Assembly: GCA_017404205.1 (NCBI GenBank)
Contig: JAFRCV010000013.1
Location: 102,867 to 166,866, forward strand
Direction: 5' to 3'
Length of the DNA: 64,000 nucleotides
Source of the DNA: Erysipelotrichaceae bacterium
Lineage (GTDB): Bacteria; Bacillota_I; Bacilli_A; Erysipelotrichales; Erysipelotrichaceae
A program made the position numbers and the translations under genes. Shown piece by piece: positions 55,610-63,855 of this stretch. Position 1 is the first letter of the stretch; each line of letters begins with the position of its first letter. The notes under the pieces are model-generated. The model was not told the origin of the DNA. It saw only the letters and a program-made list of their open reading frames with translations, and made no database searches.

Positions 55610-56308
55610 ATGTTTCTAGAAGTTAAAAACATTCATAAATCTTACGGTGAAAATGATAATCGTATTGAAGTATTAAAAGGCATTAGTATTGAATTAAACA
55701 AAGGTGAATTCTGTGTGCTTCTTGGACCATCAGGTTCAGGGAAATCAACACTATTAAATATTATTGGTGGAATTGATGAAGCTGATGAAGGTGATGTGTT
55801 TATTGAAGGAGAAGGCATATTAAAACTAAATGATAAAGGTTTAACGGAATATCGTAGGAAACATTTAGGATATGTATTTCAGCAGTATAATTTGATACCA
55901 AATTTAACTGTTAGAGAAAATATTGAAACAGGTGCTTATTTATCCGATAAGCCCCTTGATATCGATGAATTATTATTAACATTAGGATTAAAAGAACATG
56001 AAAATAAAATACCAAGTCAATTGTCAGGTGGACAGCAACAGCGTACATCAATTGGTCGAGCAATAGTTAAGAATCCTGATATTCTTCTATGTGATGAACC
56101 AACAGGTGCCCTTGATTATAAAACATCAAAGGAAATTCTAAAATTAATCGAAACAGTTAATCAAAAATACGGCAATACAATCATTATGGTTACACATAAT
56201 GACGCAATAAAAAATATTGCTGATCGCGTTATTCGTTTAAGAGATGGCATGATTAGAAGTAATGAAATCAATACCGACAAGATTAAAACGGAGGATCTTG
56301 AATGGTAA
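55610..56308 (+). CDS. ABC exporter ATPase, LolD/MacB type
   Basis: 232 residues. Walker [10 protein letters not shown], signature L-S-G-G-Q-Q-Q-R and Walker [12 protein letters not shown] are intact. This class pairs with FtsX-type permeases in lipoprotein release, antimicrobial peptide resistance or signal-peptide export. It overlaps the permease gene by 7 bases. No two-component system lies next to it, unlike typical bacitracin-resistance loci. Confidence 0.95.
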   Translation: MFLEVKNIHKSYGENDNRIEVLKGISIELNKGEFCVLLGPSGSGKSTLLNIIGGIDEADEGDVFIEGEGILKLNDKGLTEYRRKHLGYVFQQYNLIPNLTVRENIETGAYLSDKPLDIDELLLTLGLKEHENKIPSQLSGGQQQRTSIGRAIVKNPDILLCDEPTGALDYKTSKEILKLIETVNQKYGNTIIMVTHNDAIKNIADRVIRLRDGMIRSNEINTDKIKTEDLEW

Positions 56309-58629
56309 AGAAGAACCCCTTAAATAAAAGAATATTGCGTGATTTAAAATCTGACTTTCTAAAATATTTTTTAACTCTATTGATGCTTGTAGTATGCATT
56401 GCCGCTGGTTTTGCGTTTGTTTTGACTAATAATTCAGTATCAAAAACTTTTTATGATGGCTTTGATAGATACAATGTAGAAGATGGACAATTTGTATTAA
56501 AATCCAAGATGAATAAAGCTCAGAAAAAGATAATTGAAGCTGATGATTTAATTGTTTATGAAAACTTCTATATTGAAGAAAATAATGCCAATAGTAAAAT
56601 CAGAATCTACAATTCTTTAAATAGAGAAAGCGTTGATAAGTTATGTGTCATGTCAGGCAATCTTCCAAAGGAAAAATATGAGATTGCACTTGATAGAATG
56701 TATGCTCAAAACAACAATATTCAAATTGGTGACACTATTAAAACGGAGAATAATACTTATACTGTAAGTGGCTTATTGGCTTTTGTCGATTATGCATGTC
56801 TATACGAAAGTAACAACGATGTCATGTTTGATGCGATAAGCTTTGGTATAGGCGTTGTTAGTGATGATACTTTTGCGACATATTCAAGTAATAATATGAG
56901 TTTTAATTATGTTTGGAAATTTAAAGAAGAGATTACAGATACAAATGAATTAAAAGAAGTTTGTGAAGATATTTCAAAACGTATCAGTTCATGTGCTAAA
57001 CTTGAATATTTTGTGCCTAGATACGCCAATATCGCAATCAGTTTTGTTGGAGAAGATTTAGTAAGTGATTACTATGGAATGATTTTCTTTTTATATATAT
57101 TGCTTATAATATTGGCATATATTAACGCAATTACAATTTCTAATACTATTGATCAAGAAGCCAAGGTCATTGGTACATTAAGAGCTATTGGCTATAGCAA
57201 AAAAGAGTTATTAAAACATTATTTAACTGTACCAATAATTATTACTTTAATTGGAACACTTATAGGTTTTTTACTTGGAAATACAATATTAAAACAAGCA
57301 ATGTTAAGAATGTATTATAATTCTTATTCTTTAGCTACATATGAAGATCATTATAGTTTAAATGTCTTTTTAATTGTTTTGATTATACCAATATTAATTA
57401 ACATTGTTATTAATTACATGGTATTAAAAAAGAAACTTGAATTGTCACCATTAAAGTTCTTGAGAAACGATTTAACAAAGATAAAAAATAAAAAAATAAT
57501 AAAACTATCGCCAAAAATAAGTTTTATTAAGAGATTTCAACTTCGTGTTTTATTCCAAAATAAAAAGAGTTATATAACATTATTTCTAGGGCTATTTTTA
57601 GCTAATTTTATTTTATTGTTTGGAATTGCCTTTCCACAAATGATAAATAACTATGAAACTTTAGCTATTAATGATATGCGTTGTAAATATACATATATGT
57701 TATCTTTGCCTACATCTTCATTAAATGAAGATAATAAATTAATTTCGACTATATCTTTAATCAATTTTGCTAATCAAGTAGAAACAGATAATCCAGATGC
57801 TGAAAAATTTTCTGCTTATTCACTTAAAACATATGCTAAATTAATTAGAAATGATGATGTTGTCATATATGGCATTCAAAAAGATTCAAAATATTATGAT
57901 CTAGATTTTAATAATAAAACATTATGTATATCAAAGGGTTTTGCGGATAAATATATGGTCAAAAAAGGTGAAACGATTCATCTTAAAGAAGCCTATGAAG
58001 AAAAATATTATGACTTTATTGTCGATGATATAGTTGATAATGCAACAGTTGTATGTGCATATATGGATATAGACTATTTGAATGAATATTTTGATTTAGG
58101 CAAGAATTTTTTCTGTGGATATTTTTCTGATTCAGAAATTACAGATATTGATTCAAAATATATCGGAAACACAATAGATGAAATTACTTTGACAAAATTA
58201 TCTAGACAACTTGATGTTTCAATGTCAACATTTATGATAATTATGCAAGCCTTTTCTATTCTTGTCTTCTTTGTGGTTATTTTCTTATTATCAAAAACAA
58301 TCATTGAGAAAAATTCTAATAATATATCTTTAACAAAGATTCTTGGTTATAAGAATAGCGAAATAAATCGTATCTATATGAACATGACAGCCTATATTGT
58401 TGTAATATCTGCCCTTATTACAATCCCTTTACTTAAATATTCATTAATGCTCTTGTTTGAATGGATGCTAAGACTGATGTTAGCCGGATGGGTTCCAATC
58501 ATCATCAATGATTCTGCATTTATTGAGACTACCATTTTAGGAATCTTAACATACTTAATTGTTTCATTTATTGAATATCAAAAAATAAGAAAAATACCAA
58601 TGACAAACGCTTTGAAGAATGAAGAATAG
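56302..58629 (+). CDS. FtsX-type ABC exporter permease
   Basis: 775 residues. A first helix near residue 20 is followed by a large extracellular domain (about 45-255), then three helices (about 260-360), a second half starting near 410 with another extracellular domain, and three more helices at the end. This duplicated MacB/FtsX layout is typical of single-gene permeases of Bacillota. The D-Q-E-A-K-V-I-G-T-L-R-A-I-G-Y segment is the coupling motif. The ribosome site is GGAGG. Substrate unknown. Confidence 0.9.
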   Translation: MVKKNPLNKRILRDLKSDFLKYFLTLLMLVVCIAAGFAFVLTNNSVSKTFYDGFDRYNVEDGQFVLKSKMNKAQKKIIEADDLIVYENFYIEENNANSKIRIYNSLNRESVDKLCVMSGNLPKEKYEIALDRMYAQNNNIQIGDTIKTENNTYTVSGLLAFVDYACLYESNNDVMFDAISFGIGVVSDDTFATYSSNNMSFNYVWKFKEEITDTNELKEVCEDISKRISSCAKLEYFVPRYANIAISFVGEDLVSDYYGMIFFLYILLIILAYINAITISNTIDQEAKVIGTLRAIGYSKKELLKHYLTVPIIITLIGTLIGFLLGNTILKQAMLRMYYNSYSLATYEDHYSLNVFLIVLIIPILINIVINYMVLKKKLELSPLKFLRNDLTKIKNKKIIKLSPKISFIKRFQLRVLFQNKKSYITLFLGLFLANFILLFGIAFPQMINNYETLAINDMRCKYTYMLSLPTSSLNEDNKLISTISLINFANQVETDNPDAEKFSAYSLKTYAKLIRNDDVVIYGIQKDSKYYDLDFNNKTLCISKGFADKYMVKKGETIHLKEAYEEKYYDFIVDDIVDNATVVCAYMDIDYLNEYFDLGKNFFCGYFSDSEITDIDSKYIGNTIDEITLTKLSRQLDVSMSTFMIIMQAFSILVFFVVIFLLSKTIIEKNSNNISLTKILGYKNSEINRIYMNMTAYIVVISALITIPLLKYSLMLLFEWMLRLMLAGWVPIIINDSAFIETTILGILTYLIVSFIEYQKIRKIPMTNALKNEE

Positions 58630-58640
58630 GAGAAGAAAAA

Positions 58641-60281
58641 ATGAAGAAGATTATTATTCTATTATTTACTTTATTGTTAATATTATGTGGATGCGATAAA
58701 AAAGAGAGCGAAACAGTAATTGAAATTCATAATCAAGATAAAACGGTTGAAAGCAAAGAGACTTATAAAAGCAATTTAGAATATGATAAAACAGAGCTTG
58801 TTTATGCTAAAGCTGATGCAAGTGGAAAGGTCTATGAAGTAAATGTTGATGTTGATTTAAAGAATCCACTTGATGAAAAAGATATTATAGATAAAAGTGA
58901 TTTATTCGATATTGTAAATAGCGAAGGTGATGAAGATTTTATTTATGAAAATGGATTATTAACTTTTGAAAATAAAGGAAGCGATATTCATTATAAAGGA
59001 AAATCAAATAAAGAATTACCAATTACGATGGCTATTTCTTACTATTTGGATGATAAAGAAATAAGTCCAAAAGAATTAGCTCAAAAAAGTGGACATTTAA
59101 AGATACATATTGATTACATAAATAACAATAATCATTTAATTAATATTTCTGGTACAAGTTATGATGTTAAGATTCCTTTTATGTGTATGACAATAATGTA
59201 TCTAGATAGTGATATTTTTTCTAATCTAAAAGTAGATAGTGGAAAAATAATAAATAGTGATGAATCATTAATTGTCCTAGGGCTAAGTTTACCAGGCCTA
59301 AAAGAATCTTTAAGATTAAATAATAATGAAGCAACAAAGAATATTGAAATTAAAGATTATTTTGAATTAGAAGCTGATGTTGAAGGTTTTGAATTAGATT
59401 ATATAAGTACACTTATTTCTAATGGCTTATTTAGTGATTTAAAAGATAGCGACTTTAAAGATATTGATGAATTATTGAATAAAACTGATGATTTTAATAA
59501 ACAAAAAGCTGATATTGAAAAAGCAAAAATAGATATCAAAAAGATGCCTGATGAATTTGTGAATGAGTTCAATGACTTAAAAACTGCACTAGATAATATA
59601 AATAATTACATTCCAAATGATGAACAATTAGCGATAGCCATTAAACCATTGACTAGTGAGATGAACAATTATATTTATACATACAATAATTTATTAGCAT
59701 TTAGTTTTAATGAAGATAAAGAAAACCAAATCTTTAATAATCTAAAATCTAAGCTAGTTTATGATGAAAATATCTTAAATGAATCAGGAATCTATATTTT
59801 TCCCACAGAAAAAGAAGCTTTAGAAAGACAAAAGCAAAATTTAAATGAAGCTTTATTAATTTGTAATGAATTATTAGAAGAGACTAAAAAAGATTTAACT
59901 GATAATCAATTAGAAAATGATAGCGATTATTTAAAAGCCTTAACAATAAATGAAACTGTTAAAAATATCTACAATTTATATATGTATTATTATGACAGCA
60001 TTTATCTTTATACAACTGTTGATATTTTATCCGAATCTCTTGATATTGAAAAATTAAAATCAAGCATGAATAAAATAAGTGATGAAATGATTAATAGTTT
60101 AAATGATTTTGTAGAAGCTATTGATGACATGACTAAAAATATTAATGGTAATTTAAAAAATATAGTTAATCGTTTAAAAGCAAGCAAAGAACTAGATAAA
60201 CAATATCAATCATTTACTGGTTTAGTTGAAGGCAAGAGCGGTAATGTTTCATTTATTATTGAAAACGATGGCATAAAATAA
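58641..60281 (+). CDS. Lipoprotein with coiled-coil region, partner of the FtsX-type exporter
   Basis: 546 residues. The signal peptide ends L-I-L-C-G-C. An N-terminal part has K-T-E-L-V-Y-A-K-A-D-A-S-G-K-V-Y-E-V, a motif seen in surface proteins encoded beside such exporters in gut Firmicutes. Residues ~270-520 are rich in Lys, Glu, Leu and Asn in heptad-like order, probably helical hairpins. No C-terminal membrane helix is present. It lies 11 bases after the permease stop, with GGAGAAG. It may link the exporter to the wall or act as a periplasmic-side adaptor; that is inference. Confidence 0.74.
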   Translation: MKKIIILLFTLLLILCGCDKKESETVIEIHNQDKTVESKETYKSNLEYDKTELVYAKADASGKVYEVNVDVDLKNPLDEKDIIDKSDLFDIVNSEGDEDFIYENGLLTFENKGSDIHYKGKSNKELPITMAISYYLDDKEISPKELAQKSGHLKIHIDYINNNNHLINISGTSYDVKIPFMCMTIMYLDSDIFSNLKVDSGKIINSDESLIVLGLSLPGLKESLRLNNNEATKNIEIKDYFELEADVEGFELDYISTLISNGLFSDLKDSDFKDIDELLNKTDDFNKQKADIEKAKIDIKKMPDEFVNEFNDLKTALDNINNYIPNDEQLAIAIKPLTSEMNNYIYTYNNLLAFSFNEDKENQIFNNLKSKLVYDENILNESGIYIFPTEKEALERQKQNLNEALLICNELLEETKKDLTDNQLENDSDYLKALTINETVKNIYNLYMYYYDSIYLYTTVDILSESLDIEKLKSSMNKISDEMINSLNDFVEAIDDMTKNINGNLKNIVNRLKASKELDKQYQSFTGLVEGKSGNVSFIIENDGIK

Positions 60282-60330
60282 TAAACTCATCATTAAAATG
60301 TTAGAATAGAATAATGAATGGAGTTTTATT

Positions 60331-61590
60331 ATGAAAGAATTGATTAAGTTTTTAAATGAAAGTCCCAATGCATTTTTAGCTGTTGAAAATATCACTAAAG
60401 TATTAAAAGATAATGACTATATTGAATTAAGTGAGAAAGATAAATTCAATATTAAAAAAGGAAATAAATATTTTGTCACTAGAAATGGTTCAAGTATTAT
60501 TGCCTTTAATGTGGGTAAAAGTTTAAAAGATCCTTGTTTATTAGTTAGTGCATCACATGATGATTGTCCAAGTTTTAAGCTTAAGCCAGAAAGTATTATT
60601 TATCAAAATGGCTATTTAAAACTTAATACGGAAGTTTATGGTGGAGCATTATTGTATCCATGGCTTGATAGGCCGCTTTCAATAGCTGGTAGATTAATTG
60701 TGAAAGACAAAAAAGGAAATATTAAGGCAAAGAATTATGACTATTCTAAACCATTTTGTATTATCCCTTCAGTTGCGATTCATTTAAATCGAGAAGCTAA
60801 TACTGACTTAAAACTAAATCCACAAATTGATATGTTACCAATATGTGGCTTAGATGAAAAGAATCTATTGGATTTTTTAAAGAAAGAAACAAAAGAAAAT
60901 ATTTTGAATTATGATTTATACTTATATCCAACACAAAGTGCTTATGTTTGGGGAATGAAAAATGAATTTATTTCTTCATATCATTTAGATGATTTGCAAT
61001 GCGCGTATGCATCACTTAAAGGTTTTATTAATAACTTTAATGATGATAATATCAACATATATTGTTGTTTCGATAATGAAGAAGTTGGTTCATTAACAAG
61101 ACAAGGTGCAGATTCAAATTATTTTGAAAGCATTTTAAAAAGAATTTGTGATAGTTTAAAGCTTGATTATTATGAATTGTTGGCAAATGGCATGTTATTG
61201 TCATGCGATAATGGCCACGCTGTTCATCCAAATCACCCAGAAAAGACCGATATAAATAATAATGTTAAGCTTAATAAAGGTATTGTCATTAAATATAATG
61301 CCAATCAATCATATACGAGTGATGCCTTAAGTTCAGCTATCTTTAAAGATTTATTAGATAAAGAAAAAATACCTTATCAATTCTATACTAATAGATCAGA
61401 TATTAGAGGTGGCTCAACACTTGGCAATTTATCTAATGGCCATGTTTCTTTGCTGTCAATTGATATTGGGCTTGCACAATTAGCGATGCATTCGCCCTTA
61501 GAGACATCTGGAACAAAAGATTATAATTATTTAGTTGATGCAATCAAAGCTTTCTATCAAAAACATTTAAAAGATAACAACTTAAGATAA
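60331..61590 (+). CDS. M18-family aminopeptidase (aspartyl aminopeptidase-like)
   Basis: 419 residues. Metal-site motifs are visible: S-H-D-D near residue 75 (family H-x-D), D-D-L-Q, D-N-E-E-V-G (catalytic Glu and metal Glu) and H-A-V-H-P-N-H-P. R-G-G-S-T-L-G-N is the conserved late motif. M18 enzymes are large cytosolic tetrahedral particles that cut acidic N-terminal residues from peptides. The ribosome site is GGAG. No terminator is seen between the lipoprotein gene and this gene, but the 49-base gap may hold its own promoter. Confidence 0.92.
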   Translation: MKELIKFLNESPNAFLAVENITKVLKDNDYIELSEKDKFNIKKGNKYFVTRNGSSIIAFNVGKSLKDPCLLVSASHDDCPSFKLKPESIIYQNGYLKLNTEVYGGALLYPWLDRPLSIAGRLIVKDKKGNIKAKNYDYSKPFCIIPSVAIHLNREANTDLKLNPQIDMLPICGLDEKNLLDFLKKETKENILNYDLYLYPTQSAYVWGMKNEFISSYHLDDLQCAYASLKGFINNFNDDNINIYCCFDNEEVGSLTRQGADSNYFESILKRICDSLKLDYYELLANGMLLSCDNGHAVHPNHPEKTDINNNVKLNKGIVIKYNANQSYTSDALSSAIFKDLLDKEKIPYQFYTNRSDIRGGSTLGNLSNGHVSLLSIDIGLAQLAMHSPLETSGTKDYNYLVDAIKAFYQKHLKDNNLR

Positions 61591-61591
61591 A

Positions 61592-61615
61592 AATAGTCTT
61601 CAAATGAAGACTATT
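61592..61615. terminator. Terminator between the M18 peptidase and superoxide reductase genes
   Basis: AATAGTCTTC (61592-61601) pairs with GAAGACTATT (61606-61615). On the minus strand a T-rich tail follows, so it mainly serves the superoxide reductase gene; the plus-strand tail (TGTTATAT) is weaker. Confidence 0.78.
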
Positions 61616-61634
61616 GTTATATCTTATTAATTGA

Positions 61635-62012
61635 TTATTCAGCTTTCCACAAGCCATGAAGATTGCAATATGCATAGACACTTACAACTTCATCACCTTC
61701 AACAAGTGCGAAGCTTACTTTTGGTGAATTATTTGGTTTTAAGGCTTTTCTTTGATTGCCTTGTTTTGTTTGAAGTAATACCCACTCAATATAATGTTCT
61801 TCTGTCATCGGATGATCAATACTTCCTACATTAACTTCAACGATATTGCCTTTTACTTCATACACAGGAACATGCTTTTCTTGTGCCGCATCTGTTGTGT
61901 TGGCTATTACTTCTTGCATAGCTTCGCCACAACACATTGTAGGACAAGGACTGTCTTTTAATACCGCAATCATCTTGCCACATTTCTTACAAACATAAAA
62001 TTTTACTTCCAT
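61635..62012 (-). CDS. Desulfoferrodoxin/superoxide reductase
   Basis: 125 residues. The N-terminal desulforedoxin domain has C-K-K-C and T-M-C-C-G. The superoxide reductase domain has E-K-H-V-P-V, H-P-M, E-E-H-Y-I-E-W and C-N-L-H-G-L-W, which supply the four His and one Cys of the active iron centre. It reduces superoxide to peroxide without releasing oxygen and complements rubrerythrin. AAGGAGA gives a clear start, and a minus-strand TATAAT at 62039-62034 is a likely -10. Confidence 0.95.
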   Translation of the reverse strand: MEVKFYVCKKCGKMIAVLKDSPCPTMCCGEAMQEVIANTTDAAQEKHVPVYEVKGNIVEVNVGSIDHPMTEEHYIEWVLLQTKQGNQRKALKPNNSPKVSFALVEGDEVVSVYAYCNLHGLWKAE

Positions 62013-62058
62013 CTTTTTTCTCCTTATATACTTATTATATATTCTTTATTATATTGTT

Positions 62059-62190
62059 ATGAGTATTGAAGAAGAAATATTTGGAAGATATATAACAGAT
62101 ACAAAGAAATTAAAAGAATATGGCTTCAAAAAACAAAAGAATGCCTTTTTGTATTCATATTTATTAAAAGAAGATGATTTAAATATTGAA
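62059..62190 (+). pseudogene. MmcQ/YjbR-family gene, 5' fragment (interrupted by an insert)
   Basis: The first 44 codons read like an MmcQ/YjbR N-terminus (I-E-E-E-I-F, then Y-G-F-K-K and F-L-Y-S-Y-L-L). After L-N-I-E the sequence no longer fits the family; the frame runs on into inserted DNA and stops at 62271. Joining codon 44 to 63679 restores a normal family sequence: L-N-I-E followed by L-I-V-Y-D-K-L-F-T-G. A TATTAT at 62047-62052 lies 6 bases before the ATG, so the original gene may have been leaderless. Members of this family are small wHTH-like proteins of poorly known role. Confidence 0.75.
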
Positions 62191-62254
62191 AAAGCCCTTG
62201 TTCGTAAAGAAGGTTTAGGAACAGACTGTCGGAACAGGAATGGTCATAAACGAA

Positions 62255-62292
62255 CGATAAGGCGAACGTAAAAAAATACGTTTGATTTATCG
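62255..62292 (+). promoter_or_regulatory. Imperfect inverted repeat overlapping the -35 of the insert's gene
   Basis: CGATAA (62255-62260) with TTATCG (62287-62292), and inside it AACGTA (62265-62270) with TACGTT (62277-62282) around an A6 loop. It overlaps the -35 and could be an operator for the encoded DNA-binding protein or the end of an upstream unit. Confidence 0.45.
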
Positions 62293-62310
62293 CTCGGTTT
62301 TAGTTATAAT
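62282..62310 (+). promoter_or_regulatory. Promoter of the AlbA_2/HATPase gene
   Basis: TTGATT at 62282-62287, a 17-base spacer and TATAAT at 62305-62310. The gene starts 35 bases later after AGGAG (62332-62336). A minimal ATG-AAA-TGA reading frame at 62341-62349 overlaps the start codon. Confidence 0.72.
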
Positions 62311-62345
62311 AAACGTACAAATTAGCACTACAGGAGAAGTATGAA

Positions 62346-63596
62346 ATGAGAGAAACAAGAAATCGTGAATTTAAGGAAAAGGTTTCAAATTCTTTTTTGA
62401 AGACGGTTAGCGCATTCGCGAACTATTGTGATGGTGTAATTCAATTTGGCATAAAAGATGACGGAGAACAATTGGGAATAAATAACCCTAAGCAAGTTTG
62501 CTTGAATATTGAAAATAAAATAAACGATAGTATTAAACCGTCTGTTGATTACACATTGAATATTGATCAAAAAACAAATGTAATATCCTTAAGTGTGAAG
62601 GAAGGGATACATAAGCCATATCTGTATAACGGGAAAGCGTATAAGCGTAATGATTCCTCAACCATAGAAGTCGATCATTTAGAATTAACAAGGCTTATCT
62701 TGGAAGGTAAGAATTTAACTTTTGAAGAAATAAAAGCGAAAAATCAAGATTTAGAATTTCATTTTCTTAATAAGAAACTAAAAGAACATATTGGTCTTGA
62801 TAATATCAACACAGATACCTACAAAACACTGGGGCTTGTAGATAAAAATGGTTGTTTTAACAACGCAGCAGAGTTGATAGCAGATAAAAATGGATTTTCG
62901 GGAATTGAGATTGTTCGTTTTGGAAACAATATAAATACAATACAGGAAAGGTTAAATTGCTCTAATGAATCAATCATTCTTCAATATGAGAAAGCAATTG
63001 AAATATTTGAAAGATACTACGAATTTGAACAGATAAAGGGAAGCAAAAGAGAAACGGTATATTTAATTCCGAAAGAAGCATACCGTGAAGCTATCGCGAA
63101 TGCACTGGTACATAGAACTTGGGATGTCAATGGCAACATCACTGTGTTTATGTTCGAAGATCGAATTGAATTAACTTCTCCTGGTGGCTTGATAAGCGGA
63201 ATTGAAATAGCAGACTATATTAAAGGTGGGATTTCGATACTCAGGAATCCAATCATCGGGAATCTTTTTTTAAGGCTTGATATGATGGAAAGATTAGGAA
63301 CAGGTATTAGACGTATAAATGAAGAATATAAACAATCTGATAAAAAGCCAATATATGATGTTTCAGAGAATACAATAAGAATTACACTCCCTGTTTTTGG
63401 TATAGGCGAGCTTAACAATGACGAAAATATAATTTATCAATTGCTGAAAAATAGAAGTTTATCTAGTTCTTCAATTGTGGAAGAAACAGGATTTGGTAAG
63501 ACAAAGACAGTGGCAATTTTGAATAAATTGATAAATGAAGGCTATGTAATGGCTGTAGGAAACGGAAGAGGAAAAAAATATTCAGCACAAATATAG
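62346..63596 (+). CDS. AlbA_2 DNA-binding domain / HATPase_c_4 ATP-binding regulator
   Basis: 416 residues. The N-terminal AlbA_2 (Schlafen-like) domain opens with R-N-R-E-F-K-E-K and has S-A-F-A-N-Y and F-G-I-K-D-D-G. The central HATPase_c_4 region has E-A-I-A-N-A-L-V-H-R and D-R-I-E-L-T-S-P-G-G-L. A C-terminal winged helix follows (S-S-S-I-V-E-E-T-G-F-G-K). Such proteins are frequent in accessory DNA and defence or toxin regions, with regulatory roles inferred but rarely shown. It has its own promoter and its codon and base use differ somewhat from neighbours, in keeping with transfer. Confidence 0.88.
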   Translation: MRETRNREFKEKVSNSFLKTVSAFANYCDGVIQFGIKDDGEQLGINNPKQVCLNIENKINDSIKPSVDYTLNIDQKTNVISLSVKEGIHKPYLYNGKAYKRNDSSTIEVDHLELTRLILEGKNLTFEEIKAKNQDLEFHFLNKKLKEHIGLDNINTDTYKTLGLVDKNGCFNNAAELIADKNGFSGIEIVRFGNNINTIQERLNCSNESIILQYEKAIEIFERYYEFEQIKGSKRETVYLIPKEAYREAIANALVHRTWDVNGNITVFMFEDRIELTSPGGLISGIEIADYIKGGISILRNPIIGNLFLRLDMMERLGTGIRRINEEYKQSDKKPIYDVSENTIRITLPVFGIGELNNDENIIYQLLKNRSLSSSSIVEETGFGKTKTVAILNKLINEGYVMAVGNGRGKKYSAQI

Positions 63597-63678
63597 ATGA
63601 CTATCCATAAAAATAATTTATCTGTTCTATTGTAACATTTGGCATAAATCGGTATATTGTGGCATATCGTTTCATGAG

Positions 63679-63855
63679 CTAATAGTATATGACAAATTGT
63701 TTACTGGAAGAATAATTGATTTAAATACTAATGAAGAATATGTCAATTTTCGTCAAAAGAATTTAGGAACTTTTGCTTCTTATATAAAAGAAATTTATAT
63801 AGGGATACTAATTGATATTCGCAATAAATGTTGTGAAAATCAAATATTTAAGTGA
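63679..63855 (+). pseudogene. MmcQ/YjbR-family gene, 3' fragment
   Basis: Reads L-I-V-Y-D-K-L-F-T-G-R-I-I-D-L then E-E-Y and F-R, followed by L-I-D-I-R-N-K-C, the usual C-terminal half of the family, and stops at TGA 63853-63855. It continues the 5' fragment at 62059-62190. The combined protein would be about 102 residues, a normal length. No start codon or promoter serves this half. Confidence 0.75.

Larger units (their letters stand above)
62191..63678 (+). mobile_element. Insert of about 1.49 kb carrying an AlbA_2/HATPase regulator gene, within the mmcQ-type gene
   Basis: Boundaries are inferred from the coding sequence of the interrupted gene and are good to a few bases. No transposase, terminal inverted repeat or clear target duplication is visible; at most a TGA or GA is shared at both junctions. 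Inside are a strong promoter and one gene. The segment from 63597 to 63678 has no gene and contains two similar motifs, GGCATAAATCG and GGCATATCG. Mechanism of insertion is unknown. Confidence 0.6.
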
